DNA of 35,173 nucleotides from Kiloniellaceae bacterium (GTDB taxonomy: Bacteria; Pseudomonadota; Alphaproteobacteria; Kiloniellales; J153): NCBI GenBank assembly GCA_021776055.1, contig JAJFGP010000041.1, positions 1 to 35,173 of the forward strand. Reading direction: 5' to 3'. Positions 1 to 7,745 of this stretch are shown here, one piece after another; the first letter of the stretch is position 1, and each line of letters opens with the position of its first letter. The notes under the pieces are model-generated. The model was not told the origin of the DNA, searched no databases, and saw only the letters and a program-made list of their open reading frames with translations. The translations under genes and the position numbers were made by a program.

Positions 1-1
1 C

Positions 2-361
2 CTGTGGCTGAACGACGAGACCTTCATCAAAATAAAGCCGACCATTATCGAGGGTCTGTTCTCGGCCGTGCTGTTTGGGGGCCTTGCCCTGGGCCGCCCC
101 TTGCTCAAACCGCTGTTCGGCACGGCCTGGGCCATGGATCAGCAGGGGTGGCGGCGCCTGTCATTCCGCTTCGCCGTATTTTTTGCCGCCATGGCAGGGC
201 TGAACGAGATCATCTGGCGGACCCAGAGCACGGATGTCTGGGTGCTTTTCAAGGTTTTCGGGTTGATCGGCTTGACCTTGGTCTTCGTCATAGCGCAGAT
301 ACCCTTGATGACCCGCCACCGTCTGGCCGAAGATACCGCCGATACGGGCGGCGAGACGTAG
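2..361 (+). CDS. yciB: YciB/IspZ-family inner membrane septation protein (5' truncated by window edge)
   Basis: The reading frame is open from base 2, so the true start lies upstream of the window. The visible 119 residues match the C-terminal two thirds of the YciB/intracellular septation protein A family. They include the family's characteristic WLND...IKPT stretch, followed by GLALGRPLLKPLFG and hydrophobic helices around VFFAAMAGLNEIIW and VFGLIGLTLVFVIAQIP. Family members are about 180-residue polytopic inner membrane proteins linked to cell envelope and division integrity; their biochemical role is not settled. No plausible start codon with a ribosome binding site exists inside the window, so this is a partial gene rather than a short one. 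A 171-base gap to fhs follows, in which I see no further gene. Confidence 0.85.
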   Translation: MWLNDETFIKIKPTIIEGLFSAVLFGGLALGRPLLKPLFGTAWAMDQQGWRRLSFRFAVFFAAMAGLNEIIWRTQSTDVWVLFKVFGLIGLTLVFVIAQIPLMTRHRLAEDTADTGGET

Positions 362-532
362 AAGGTCCGCCAGAACCCCGGCCTATGTCGGCAACAAGCT
401 GAGCGATGTCGAATACAGCAAATCCGCTCGGGTGCTTGGTGGCTACGGTGCGGGGGCGCAAAAGTCCGCGGTGTGCGCTGATGGCGCGATCTGAGCAAAT
501 TACAAAAGATCAGGATGGGGAGAAGAGGTGCC

Positions 533-2203
533 ATGGCGAAGAGCGACATTGAAATCGCCCGCGAAGCCACAATGCGACCGATCGGGGAGATTGCCGGTAA
601 GCTGGACATACCCACCGACGCGCTGCTGCAATTCGGGCCGCATAAGGCGAAGGTTTCCTTCGAATTCATCAATAGCCTGGCGAACAAACCCGACGGCAAG
701 CTGATCCTGGTCACCGCGATCACCCCGACACCGGCGGGCGAGGGCAAGACCACCACCACGGTGGGCCTGGGCGACGGGCTGAACCGCATCGGCAAGAAGA
801 CGGCCATCTGCCTGCGCGAACCCTCGTTGGGCCCATGCTTCGGCATGAAGGGCGGGGCCGCCGGCGGCGGTTATGCCCAGGTCGTGCCGATGGAAGATAT
901 CAACCTGCACTTCACCGGCGATTTCCATGCCATCGGTATCGCCCACAACCTGCTCTCGGCGCTGATCGACAATCACATCTATTGGGGTAACGAGCTTGGC
1001 TTCGATACCCGCCGGGTGGCCTGGCGCCGGGTGGTGGACATGAACGACCGGGCCTTGCGCTCCATCGTAAATTCCCTCGGTGGTGTGGCCAACGGTTTCT
1101 CCCGCGAGGACGGCTTCGACATCACGGTTGCCTCCGAGGTCATGGCGATCTTCTGCCTGGCCACGGACCTGAAAGACCTGGAAGAACGCCTAGGCAAGAT
1201 CGTGGTCGGGCAAACCCGCGACCGCAAGCCTATTACCGCCCGCGATCTCAAGGCGCCGGGGCCCATGAGCGTGCTGTTGAAGGATGCCATTGCCCCCAAT
1301 CTGGTGCAGACCCTGGAAAACAACCCGGCCTTCATCCACGGCGGCCCGTTCGCCAACATCGCCCATGGCTGTAATTCGGTGATCGCCACCAAGACCGCCC
1401 TGAAGTTGGCCGATTACGTAGTCACCGAGGCGGGCTTCGGGGCGGATCTAGGGGCGGAGAAGTTCTTCGATATCAAATGCCGCAAGGCCGGCCTGAGCCC
1501 GAGCGCCGTGGTCGTCGTTGCCACGGTGCGTGCCTTGAAGATGCATGGCGGCGTGACAAAGGACGACTTGGGGCAAGAGAATGTGGCGGCGGTCACCGCT
1601 GGTTGCAGCAACCTGGCCCGTCATATCGCCAACGTGTCCTCCTTCGGCGTGCCGGTGGTGGTCGCCGTCAACCGCTTCGTCAAAGATACCGAAGCCGAGG
1701 TGGCAGCGGTGCAAGCGGCCGCGGAAGCGGTCGGTGCCAAGGTTATCGTCTGCAACCATTGGGCCGATGGCGGGGCCGGGACCGAGGAATTGGCTAAGCA
1801 CGTGGTAGACTTGGCCGATTCGGGCCAAGCCAAATTCAAGCCACTTTACCCGGATGAGATGCCGTTACGCGGTAAGGTCGAAACCATCGTCAAGTCGATC
1901 TACGGCGGCGACGGGATCGTCTGCGACGATGTCATCGAGAAACGTTTCGCGGAGTTGCAGAAGGACTTTGGCCATCTTCCGGTCTGCATGGCCAAGACTC
2001 AGTACAGCTTCTCCACGGATCCGAATCTAAAGGGCGCCCCCTCGGGCTTTACCGTGCCGATCCGCGAGTTACGTCTCTCTGCGGGAGCGGAGTTCGTCGT
2101 CGCCGTCACCGGGGCCATCATGACCATGCCCGGCCTACCCCGCGTGCCCGCCGCCAACAGCATTCACCTCAACGATCAAGGACAGATCGAAGGGCTGTTT
2201 TAG
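533..2203 (+). CDS. fhs: Formate-tetrahydrofolate ligase
   Basis: The 556-residue protein matches the usual length (about 556) of formate-tetrahydrofolate ligase. This cytosolic enzyme condenses formate and tetrahydrofolate with ATP to give 10-formyl-THF for one-carbon metabolism. The nucleotide-binding loop [11 protein letters not shown] lies at residues 64-74, and the family segments [20 protein letters not shown] and NEFGFD-like NELGFDTRR follow. Near the end is [13 protein letters not shown], the family C-terminal signature. An in-frame ATG six codons earlier (515) is possible, but GGAGAAGAGG just upstream of the ATG at 533 and the family N-terminus (SDIEIA) favour 533. The gene stands alone: the previous gene ends 171 bases upstream and the next is convergent. 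I looked for a ZTP-type riboswitch upstream and could not recognise one. Confidence 0.96.
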   Translation: MAKSDIEIAREATMRPIGEIAGKLDIPTDALLQFGPHKAKVSFEFINSLANKPDGKLILVTAITPTPAGEGKTTTTVGLGDGLNRIGKKTAICLREPSLGPCFGMKGGAAGGGYAQVVPMEDINLHFTGDFHAIGIAHNLLSALIDNHIYWGNELGFDTRRVAWRRVVDMNDRALRSIVNSLGGVANGFSREDGFDITVASEVMAIFCLATDLKDLEERLGKIVVGQTRDRKPITARDLKAPGPMSVLLKDAIAPNLVQTLENNPAFIHGGPFANIAHGCNSVIATKTALKLADYVVTEAGFGADLGAEKFFDIKCRKAGLSPSAVVVVATVRALKMHGGVTKDDLGQENVAAVTAGCSNLARHIANVSSFGVPVVVAVNRFVKDTEAEVAAVQAAAEAVGAKVIVCNHWADGGAGTEELAKHVVDLADSGQAKFKPLYPDEMPLRGKVETIVKSIYGGDGIVCDDVIEKRFAELQKDFGHLPVCMAKTQYSFSTDPNLKGAPSGFTVPIRELRLSAGAEFVVAVTGAIMTMPGLPRVPAANSIHLNDQGQIEGLF

Positions 2204-2225
2204 CGAGGAACAAAGCAGAGCCCGC

Positions 2226-2606
2226 CTACGCGGCGTTACGCGATCGGCGGGAGGCGTTCTTTTGCCGCAACTTCTTCAGCTTATGCCCGACCGCGACAAT
2301 GGCTTGAATCGCCGGCACCAACTCCTGTCCGAGGCTAGTTAGGGCATACTCCACCGACGGCGGTGACGTCGGCTTTACCGTGCGTTCCACGATACAGTCG
2401 TGCTCGAGCTCGCGCAGGCGGGTCGTGAGCATCTTGGGCGAGACGCCCGGTATGTCCGACTTCAGTTCGCTGAAGCGGCGCGGGCCAGCACTCAGATACC
2501 ATAGAATATTCGGTCCCCACGCCCCTCCTAGAAAGGCCATGCACGTCATCAAGGGACAGTCCGGCGGTGGGGCCGGGCTAAGATTTTTACGTAATTTCAA
2601 GGCCAT
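2226..2606 (-). CDS. HxlR-family winged-helix transcriptional regulator
   Basis: The 126-residue protein has HxlR/MarR-like winged-helix features: CPLMTCMAFLGGAWGPNILWYL near the N-terminus, then RFSELKSDIPGVSPKMLTTRLRELE (recognition helix) and the wing region RTVKPTSPPSVEYALTSLG. Cys17 occupies the conserved N-terminal cysteine position that, in characterised relatives such as YodB and HypR, senses electrophiles or disulfide stress; Cys22 is a second candidate. The start has GGAGA eight bases upstream. The gene is divergent from the glutathione transferase gene, and the space between holds an inverted repeat (2628-2650). Local control of both genes is therefore likely (inference). Confidence 0.9.
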   Translation of the reverse strand: MALKLRKNLSPAPPPDCPLMTCMAFLGGAWGPNILWYLSAGPRRFSELKSDIPGVSPKMLTTRLRELEHDCIVERTVKPTSPPSVEYALTSLGQELVPAIQAIVAVGHKLKKLRQKNASRRSRNAA

Positions 2607-2627
2607 GGGAATCTCCGGTTACCGGGC

Positions 2628-2650
2628 AGTAACTCAATAATCTAGTTACT
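2628..2650. promoter_or_regulatory. Candidate HxlR operator (AGTAACT-N9-AGTTACT)
   Basis: A perfect 7-base inverted repeat, AGTAACT and AGTTACT, is separated by nine bases. It lies 21 bases upstream of the HxlR-family gene and 80 bases upstream of the divergent glutathione transferase start. HxlR-family dimers bind inverted repeats of this general type, often with TAACT-like half sites. Assignment to this regulator is inference from position and symmetry. Confidence 0.55.
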
Positions 2651-2730
2651 TTTCAATATCAAGTATCATTTCTATAGCGCATGCCCTACATAGCGGTTCA
2701 TTGACATCCCTTAACGAAGGAGACCGAACC

Positions 2731-3345
2731 GTGAAGCTTTACTACATACCCGGCGTCTGCTCGCTGGCCTCGCACATTGCGCTGCGCGAAATCGGGGCCG
2801 ATTTCGAGCTCGACAAGGTCGATTCCGCTACGAAAATGACCGAGAGCGGCGAGAATTATAGCGCCATCAATCTCAAGGGGCGGGTGCCCGCCCTGCGCTT
2901 AGACGACGGCTCGGTTGTCACCGAGGGCCCCGCCATTCTTCAATTCATTGCCGATCAGGCTCCGGCGAAGAAGTTGGCGCCGGAGAACGGCTCTCTGGCC
3001 CGGACTCGGCTGCAAGAACATTTGAACTTCATCTCGTCGGAACTGCACAAGGCTTTCAGCCCTCTCTTCTCGGCGAACCCACCGACCGGTGACGCGCGTA
3101 AAGACGCCGAACACCTGATCGGCCAGAAGTTCGACGTTATCGAAACAATCCTGTCCGACGGCCGGCAATTCTTGCTCGGCGATACGTTCGGTGTCGCCGA
3201 CAGCTATCTCTTCGTTGTCGCGGGTTGGGCGGTGCCGACCGGTGTCGGCTTGGGCGATCGCCCTAATCTAAAAGCCTTCATGGACCGCGTCGCTGCCCGC
3301 CCGATGGTGCAGGCCGCCATGCGGGCCGAGGGATTGGTTCACTGA
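2731..3345 (+). CDS. gst: Glutathione S-transferase, beta-class-like
   Basis: The gene encodes 204 residues beginning at GTG. It starts with the thioredoxin-fold segment KLYYIPGVCSLASHIALRE, in which Cys10 sits at the position of the catalytic cysteine of bacterial beta-class GSTs. The glutathione-site signature VPALRLDDG...VVTEGPAILQFIAD follows at about residues 50-75, and the C-terminal helical domain is intact. I prefer GTG 2731 over ATG 2701 because AAGGAGA lies just upstream and the beta strand then starts at the N-terminus as in the family. The predicted cytosolic role is conjugation or reduction of electrophiles with glutathione. It heads a four-gene same-strand run (to 4746) divergent from an HxlR regulator, consistent with an inducible electrophile-response unit (inference). 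Confidence 0.93.
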   Translation: MKLYYIPGVCSLASHIALREIGADFELDKVDSATKMTESGENYSAINLKGRVPALRLDDGSVVTEGPAILQFIADQAPAKKLAPENGSLARTRLQEHLNFISSELHKAFSPLFSANPPTGDARKDAEHLIGQKFDVIETILSDGRQFLLGDTFGVADSYLFVVAGWAVPTGVGLGDRPNLKAFMDRVAARPMVQAAMRAEGLVH

Positions 3346-3409
3346 TCCACCCGCGGGCAGGATGGCGCAGATACCGACCTGCCCGCGGGGGCCCACATTT
3401 GGAGCCGGA

Positions 3410-3445
3410 CCAATGCAACAGGAATACCCAATGCAACAGGAATAC
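3410..3445. repeat. 18-bp perfect tandem duplication across a start codon
   Basis: Bases 3410-3427 and 3428-3445 are identical (CCAATGCAACAGGAATAC). The unit is a multiple of three and contains the start codon, so the downstream gene has two in-frame ATGs six codons apart, each followed by the same residues (MQQEY). Only the first copy is preceded by a good GGAG motif. This looks like a recent slippage event. Confidence 0.9.
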
Positions 3446-3817
3446 AGGGAAATTGTCGCTGTCCTGGAGCGATACAGTGACGGCCTTTACCGGTGCGATA
3501 CGGCGATCCTGCAAACAGCGTTTCACCCGCAAGCACAATACTTCACCGCTTCGGACGGCAAGCTGCTGCATCTGGATATGGCAGCCTACTTTCCGATCGT
3601 CGAGGCACGCACATCTCCGCAGAGCCGCGGCGAGCCATACCAGTTCGCCATAGACTCGATCGAATTGGCCGGCCCCGTGACGGCCTTCGCCCGCCTGCGC
3701 TGCACCATGCTGGAGCGACGGTATGTCGATCTCCTGACCCTCGTTCAAATCGACGGGAAGTGGCGGATCATTGCCAAGGTCTTTCATTTCCAGCCCATCG
3801 AGTCCGTGCAAGCGTAA
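3413..3817 (+). CDS. SnoaL/NTF2-like (lumazine-binding-type) small protein
   Basis: The 134-residue protein resembles the Lumazine_bd_2/SnoaL-like branch of the NTF2 cone fold. It has an N-terminal helix pair (YREIVAVLERYSDGLYRCD), then AFHPQAQYF, and late beta strands FARLRCTMLERRYVDLLTLVQIDGKWRIIAKVFHF. No signal peptide is visible. Family members are often small isomerases, hydrolases or ligand-binding proteins, so no reaction can be assigned. The chosen ATG has GGAG eight bases upstream. The first codons are part of a perfect 18-base in-frame tandem duplication (3410-3445), so a second ATG at 3431 would give a 128-residue version. The gene follows gst by 67 bases on the same strand. Confidence 0.8.
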   Translation: MQQEYPMQQEYREIVAVLERYSDGLYRCDTAILQTAFHPQAQYFTASDGKLLHLDMAAYFPIVEARTSPQSRGEPYQFAIDSIELAGPVTAFARLRCTMLERRYVDLLTLVQIDGKWRIIAKVFHFQPIESVQA

Positions 3818-3836
3818 TCTAAGAGGAACGCGATCC

Positions 3837-4049
3837 ATGCCCTATGTGAACATCAAGATTACCCGTGAAGGCGGCACCACACCGCAGCAAAAAGCGGCGC
3901 TGATCCGCGGGACGACGGATCTTCTGGTCAAGGTTCTGGACAAATCGCCGGCAACGACCATGGTTGTCATCGATGAGGTGGGACTCGAGGACTGGGGCAT
4001 AGGGGGTCTGCCGGTCGAGCAATACCGGCGTCAACAGCAGGATAGGTGA
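3837..4049 (+). CDS. 4-oxalocrotonate tautomerase-family enzyme
   Basis: The 70-residue protein starts MPYVNIKITREG. After methionine removal Pro1 would be the catalytic base of the tautomerase superfamily, whose small members are 60-80 residues and assemble as hexamers. The middle helix (QQKAALIRGTTDLLVKVL) and the strand TMVVIDEVGLEDWGIGGLP are typical. AGAGGAA precedes the ATG by eight bases. These enzymes tautomerise or dehalogenate unsaturated acids and similar small electrophilic metabolites; the actual substrate cannot be read from sequence. It sits 19 bases after the SnoaL-like gene and 31 before the cupin, suggesting one transcript. Confidence 0.88.
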   Translation: MPYVNIKITREGGTTPQQKAALIRGTTDLLVKVLDKSPATTMVVIDEVGLEDWGIGGLPVEQYRRQQQDR

Positions 4050-4080
4050 CAGGTCGGTCACTTTGTTCGCGAGGTAAACT

Positions 4081-4746
4081 ATGAAAATAAATGCCGATTT
4101 CTCCAGCCCGGCTCTAAGGCACTTCGATGAGGATGGTTGGCAGCCGAGTCCGAGCGGCGGCGTGGATCGAATCATGCTCGATCGGATCGGCGACGAAGTG
4201 GCCCGCGCGACGTCCCTCGTGCGGTACGCGCCCAAGTCACGCTTTCCGGAGCACGTTCACGGCGGCGGCGAGGAGTATTTCGTTCTCCACGGCGTCTTCA
4301 GCGACGAGAAGGGCGATTATCCCGCCGGCACCTACGTGCGAAATCCGATCGGCTCGCGCCACGCGCCGTTCAGCGCCGAGGGGTGCATCATCTGGGTCAA
4401 GCTCTGGCAGTTCCAGCCGGACGATGCCGCGAAGGTCGTGGTCGATACGACGTCAATCGCCCCCGCCGTGGTGCGTCACCATCTGCATACCCATGGCACG
4501 GAGGAGGTCTATCTTCTGCGCCTGCCCGCCGGTGCTAGCCACATCTTGCAAGCAGAATCGAGCGGCGCCGAGGTGTTGGTCCTAAGCGGCTCGACACACC
4601 TAGCCGGAAAGACGCTGACGCGGTGGTCTTGGTATCGCAGCCCCAGAGGCCAAAACGTGGGTCTGACGGCGGGCAATAAAGGCACATACTTGCTGGTCAA
4701 AGAAGGACACCTGCCTGCAACAGCATCTGGCCCGCCGACGCTTTAG
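4081..4746 (+). CDS. Cupin (ChrR-like) metal-binding protein, probable bicupin
   Basis: The 221-residue protein has a cupin motif 1 with metal ligands His58, His60 and Glu64 or Glu65 (EHVHGGGEEYFVLHG). Motif 2 is around YPAGTYVRNPIGSRHAPFS, with His94 as the fourth ligand. A second, more divergent cupin lobe follows (RHHLHTHGTEEVYLLRLPAGA). This resembles the cupin domain of ChrR-type anti-sigma proteins, but the zinc-binding N-terminal anti-sigma domain is absent, so it is more likely a stand-alone enzyme or sensor. GCGAGG lies seven bases before the ATG. It is the last gene of the run behind the HxlR operator. Function beyond metal binding is not assigned. Confidence 0.82.
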   Translation: MKINADFSSPALRHFDEDGWQPSPSGGVDRIMLDRIGDEVARATSLVRYAPKSRFPEHVHGGGEEYFVLHGVFSDEKGDYPAGTYVRNPIGSRHAPFSAEGCIIWVKLWQFQPDDAAKVVVDTTSIAPAVVRHHLHTHGTEEVYLLRLPAGASHILQAESSGAEVLVLSGSTHLAGKTLTRWSWYRSPRGQNVGLTAGNKGTYLLVKEGHLPATASGPPTL

Positions 4747-4782
4747 ATCGGGGCGACGCTCTAGATCAGGACGGCGCCCTTT

Positions 4783-5058
4783 TCAAGCAACGTCGCGCGA
4801 GCGCACCTCCGGGCCGCGTAAGGCGGTGCGCGCCCGGTCGATCGCGGCCCACACGTCGGCGGGACCGAGGTTGTCTCGGCGCATTACCAGGCGCACGATC
4901 GGATCGGCCATCATTTCGTGAATGTGCGGCTCTCCGGCGAGCCAGTCATCTCGTGTCGGCAATGTTCGCATCCACTTTCTAAACAGGTCCTGGTCTTTCA
5001 ATTGCAATTTCATGTTGGTCGTCGGGTGCGTTCCGGCAAGCGGCGATCTCGTGGTCAT
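4783..5058 (-). CDS. Conserved small protein of unknown function, coupled to upstream zinc-ribbon gene
   Basis: I do not recognise a named family with certainty. The 91-residue product is charged and mostly helical, with KDQDLFRKWMRTLP, HIHEMMADPIVRLVMRRDNL and VWAAIDRAR segments; there is no signal peptide or membrane segment. Short proteins with a similar DPIVR..MRRD stretch are, from memory, found as hypothetical proteins in related alphaproteobacteria. The start was chosen because ATG 5058 overlaps the stop codon of the upstream gene as ATGA, a classic translational-coupling arrangement. A later ATG (5013) would give 76 residues. Confidence 0.65.
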   Translation of the reverse strand: MTTRSPLAGTHPTTNMKLQLKDQDLFRKWMRTLPTRDDWLAGEPHIHEMMADPIVRLVMRRDNLGPADVWAAIDRARTALRGPEVRSRDVA

Positions 5059-5249
5059 TTGATGTCCGTATTGAGATTGCGATGGGCCCGGCAGTTGGCC
5101 AATAAGTCGACCAGCCTGGCGCGGGCGCCACAGATGAGACAGCGGACCAGGCCATCGTGCGACTCCGTCGGCTTGTGCGCCGTGAGCGAGTAACACCCGC
5201 AACTGCATTTCACGGTGATGCGATCACCGGATTCCGTAACGGAAAGCAT
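5055..5249 (-). CDS. Small zinc-ribbon candidate protein (64 aa)
   Basis: The 64-residue product carries cysteines at 15, 17 and 19 (KCSCGCY) and a CxxC pair at 37 and 40 (RCLICGAR), plus Cys53. This layout suggests a small zinc ribbon or other metal site. GAGGAGAA lies immediately upstream of the ATG, a strong ribosome binding site. The stop codon overlaps the start of the next gene (ATGA). No function is assigned; the pair may act together (inference). An upstream in-frame extension to 5543 is open but has no good start signal and reads through strong hairpins, so I treat it as untranslated. Confidence 0.7.
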   Translation of the reverse strand: MLSVTESGDRITVKCSCGCYSLTAHKPTESHDGLVRCLICGARARLVDLLANCRAHRNLNTDIK

Positions 5250-5634
5250 ATTCTCCTCGTTGTCTTGTGCGCCCAGAAAGTTGCGCGCGGTGGTCGCCGA
5301 CCCGAGGGGGGTCGGGCCGGCGACCAGAACCGCGGTTGTCTCGCGGTGCGGGCGAGACAACCGCACCAAAGATGGAAGGGTCTTAGTCCCGTCCTCGAAG
5401 CCCACCTCCTGCGGGTCCGCCCGATGGGCGGCCGCCGAACCTGGCGGTTTGCGTTTCCCCAAGACAAGCATTGGAACCCTTCCTACCTTTGGCGTTACGT
5501 GGCCTTGGCACCGGATGCCGCGAGAGGTCGGCAAGTCGTCCAAGGCTGATTAGATATGTAAGGCAGGTTGGCAACGCCCGTCTGTGACGCTCGTCACAGA
5601 TGTATGCGATTTTTCCGCGTCAGGCGCGTGAAGG
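5250..5634. other. Non-coding stretch with strong hairpins
   Basis: I see no convincing gene in these 385 bases. They contain strong inverted repeats: a nested stem at 5292-5325 (GGTCGCC...GGCGACC, with an inner CGACCC/GGGTCG pairing), a perfect 13-bp stem with 7-base loop at 5332-5364, a 6-bp GC stem with 3-base loop at 5417-5431, and the palindrome at 5581-5600. None is followed by a long T-run. On the minus strand they would form a structured leader upstream of the zinc-ribbon gene at 5249; a small RNA or a set of terminators is equally possible. Confidence 0.6.
5581..5600. promoter_or_regulatory. CRP/FNR-family-like palindrome TGTGA-N6-TCACA
   Basis: The 20-base sequence is symmetric in its outer 16 bases and contains TGTGA-N6-TCACA at 5583-5598, the canonical half-site spacing of CRP-type regulators. 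It lies 34 bases beyond the stop of the DoxX-like gene and about 330 bases upstream of the zinc-ribbon gene. It can also fold as an 8-bp hairpin with a 4-base loop, so a transcription-end structure for the DoxX-like gene is an alternative reading. Confidence 0.45.
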
Positions 5635-6168
5635 TTACGTTGCGTCGATGTGTTGTTCGCGCCGACGGGCCAGCCAGGCATCGAGCGACCAAACATCCTG
5701 GCGACGCAACAGCCATAGGGCGGCGAAACCGGCGAAGGCGGCCAGGGCCACCGCCTGATTACGATTGCTGGGAAAGCCGTTCTCGATGACGAACGGCGCG
5801 ATCAAGCTGGGAAAGATAACGGCGATGGTCACCGCGTGCATGGCCAAGCCCAGGCCATAGCTCACCGTACGCCAGAATCCAGCGGCCATCGCCATGCAGA
5901 TAACGATCTGCAGGCCGCCCATGAAATAAGGCGCCACCGCCCCGATCTCGATGCCGTGGAAATAACCCCAGAGCTTCACGTACTGTTCCGGCGCCAAGAT
6001 CTTGTTGACCGCCCAGACGAACAGAAACCAGGCAAGCCCGACGCGCAGGATCACGAGACCCAGCGCCTCTTGCCAGACGTGACGTGGTCCACTCGCGTCC
6101 ATGGCGTTGTGTCCGAAGCTGTTGCCGTTGCGCCCAGTATCGCCGGGCGCACCGTGCTTTCCGTTCAC
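5635..6168 (-). CDS. DoxX-like membrane protein
   Basis: The 177-residue protein has four predicted membrane helices, roughly LGLVILRVGLAWFLFVWAV, VAPYFMGGLQIVICMAMAAG, GLAMHAVTIAVIFPSLIAPF and AVALAAFAGFAALWLL. The order and the early L-R-V-G-L-A-W-F-L-F motif fit the broad DoxX family. DoxX/DoxD proteins include the small subunits of archaeal thiosulfate:quinone oxidoreductase, but most bacterial members have no known role. It starts seven bases after the ureohydrolase stop and is the last gene of a closely spaced minus-strand run beginning at soxR, which makes a sulfur-related role conceivable but unproven. Confidence 0.75.
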   Translation of the reverse strand: MNGKHGAPGDTGRNGNSFGHNAMDASGPRHVWQEALGLVILRVGLAWFLFVWAVNKILAPEQYVKLWGYFHGIEIGAVAPYFMGGLQIVICMAMAAGFWRTVSYGLGLAMHAVTIAVIFPSLIAPFVIENGFPSNRNQAVALAAFAGFAALWLLRRQDVWSLDAWLARRREQHIDAT

Positions 6169-6175
6169 ATTGTCG

Positions 6176-7144
6176 TTAGGCGCCGCGCCGGGCGGCGATG
6201 GCGTCGGCCAGGACGCAGAGGATCTCGAACATCATGGTCGCACCCACCATGGCGGTATTGCCGCTGGGATCGAACGGTGGGGCGACCTCGACCACATCAC
6301 CGCCGATGAGATTGAGGCCCTGCAGGCCGCGCAGCATCTGTTGCGCCTCGTAGGTGGTGAAGCCGCCGATCTCGGGCGTGCCCGTGCCCGGCGCATAGAC
6401 CGGGTCCAGGCCGTCGACGTCGAAGCTCACATAGGTGGGGCCGTCGCCGACCACCCGCCTGGCCTCGGCGATGACCGCCGGAATGCCCATACGATACATC
6501 TCGTCGATGTCGATGATGCGGATGCCTTGCGCCACGCCCCAATCGTTGTCGCCGTCGCTGTAGAGGGCGCCGCGGATGCCGATCTGCACGGTGCGCTTGG
6601 GGTCGAGCAAACCTTCCTCGATGGCCCGGCGAAACGGTGTGCCATGGGTATAGATATGATCGCCGAAATAGCGGTCCCAGGTATCCGTATGCGCATCGAA
6701 ATGCACCATGCCGACCGGGCGGTCGCGGGCGATGGCGCGCATGATCGGTAAGGAGATCAGATGATCGCCGCCGGCGGACAGCGGGGCGACCCCGGCGCCG
6801 TGTAGGCGAGCGAAAAATCGTTCGATACGGGCGAGGCTATCTTCCAGATCGATGGGGTTGACCGGCACGTCGCCCAAATCGGCGCAGCGGCAAATATCGT
6901 AGGGTTTAATGCGGCTGACGTGGTGCACATTGCGCATCAGGGTCGACATATCGCGGATCTGGCGCGGGCCGTGCCGGGCGCCGGCCCGGTTGGTGGTGCC
7001 GCCGTCCCAGGGCACGCCGGTCAGACCGATGTCGATACCCGCCGGCTCGGTCACGTGCGGCAGGCGCATGAACGTGGCAATGCCGGAAAAGCGTGGCATC
7101 ACATTGCCGGAGATGGGTTTGAAGGGATTCTCTGCCTCGGTCAC
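6176..7144 (-). CDS. speB: Agmatinase-family ureohydrolase
   Basis: The 322-residue product has the binuclear manganese site signatures of the ureohydrolase (arginase/agmatinase) superfamily: GGDHLISLP, VHFDAHTDTWD and YVSFDVDGLDPVYAPGTGTPE. Such enzymes hydrolyse agmatine, guanidinobutyrate or related guanidino compounds to urea and an amine. The exact substrate is uncertain, with agmatinase or guanidinobutyrase most likely. GTG at 7144 is chosen because AAGGGG lies eight bases upstream and it falls just after the tag stop codon. The longer open frame upstream overlaps tag and has no matching signal. The gene lies in the tight minus-strand run soxR-soxT-tag-speB-doxX. Confidence 0.88.
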   Translation of the reverse strand: MTEAENPFKPISGNVMPRFSGIATFMRLPHVTEPAGIDIGLTGVPWDGGTTNRAGARHGPRQIRDMSTLMRNVHHVSRIKPYDICRCADLGDVPVNPIDLEDSLARIERFFARLHGAGVAPLSAGGDHLISLPIMRAIARDRPVGMVHFDAHTDTWDRYFGDHIYTHGTPFRRAIEEGLLDPKRTVQIGIRGALYSDGDNDWGVAQGIRIIDIDEMYRMGIPAVIAEARRVVGDGPTYVSFDVDGLDPVYAPGTGTPEIGGFTTYEAQQMLRGLQGLNLIGGDVVEVAPPFDPSGNTAMVGATMMFEILCVLADAIAARRGA

Positions 7145-7155
7145 GGTTGTGCCCC

Positions 7156-7728
7156 TTAAACCTGCTTGTAGCGAAAGCAATCCGTCGTGTGGTCGTTGAC
7201 CATGCCCACCGCCTGCATGAACGCATAGACGATGGTCGGGCCGACAAAGCGGAACCCGCGCGCTTTCAAGGTCTTTGACATGGCCTTCGATACATCGGTT
7301 TCCGCCGGCACATTCGACAGACTTTGCCAGTGGTTGACCTTTGGTTTGCCGTCCACGAAGTCCCACAGAAAGGCCGAGAATCCGTCGCCTTCCGCCATGA
7401 TCTCCAGCCAGCCACGGGCGTTGCCGATGGTCGCCTCGATCTTAGCCCGGTTGCGCACGATCCCCGCATCGGCCATCAGGCGCGCTACGTCATCGGGGGT
7501 ATAGGCGGCGATTCGCTGTGGATCGAAGTCGTGAAAGGCGCGGCGGAAATTATCGCGTTTCTTGAGAATGGTCAGCCACGAGAGCCCGGCTTGAAAACCA
7601 TCGAGGATGAGTTTCTCGAAAAGGGCCTGGTCATCCCATTCGGGCACGCCCCATTCTTCGTCGTGATAGGCGGTATACAAAGGATCGGCGCCGACCCAGG
7701 CGCAACGCGTTTCGGCTTTCTTGGACAT
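7156..7728 (-). CDS. tag: DNA-3-methyladenine glycosylase I
   Basis: The 190-residue protein matches Tag across its length. The N-terminal RCAWVGADPLYTAYHDEEWG contains Cys9 and His22, and the C-terminal VNDHTTDCFRY contains His180 and Cys184; together these four give the structural zinc site known in E. coli Tag. The helix-hairpin-helix glycosylase core includes LFEKLILDGFQAGLSWLTIL with the conserved acidic residue. It removes 3-methyladenine from alkylated DNA in base excision repair. It begins 17 bases after the soxT stop and ends 11 bases before the ureohydrolase start, so co-transcription with sulfur genes is likely but may have no functional meaning. Confidence 0.95.
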   Translation of the reverse strand: MSKKAETRCAWVGADPLYTAYHDEEWGVPEWDDQALFEKLILDGFQAGLSWLTILKKRDNFRRAFHDFDPQRIAAYTPDDVARLMADAGIVRNRAKIEATIGNARGWLEIMAEGDGFSAFLWDFVDGKPKVNHWQSLSNVPAETDVSKAMSKTLKARGFRFVGPTIVYAFMQAVGMVNDHTTDCFRYKQV

Positions 7729-7745
7729 CAGGCTCCTATTGGCTG

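Noticed and set aside
362-532. Possible ZTP or other one-carbon riboswitch before fhs
   Set aside because: I could not find the conserved ZTP (pfl) core elements; no structural motif was convincing by eye.
139-846. Minus-strand 235-codon open frame over yciB and fhs
   Set aside because: It is antisense to two well-supported genes and has no recognisable domain; high GC produces such frames.
7145-7366. 5' extension of the agmatinase gene
   Set aside because: It lies entirely over tag in another frame; the GTG at 7144 with AAGGGG upstream is the better start.
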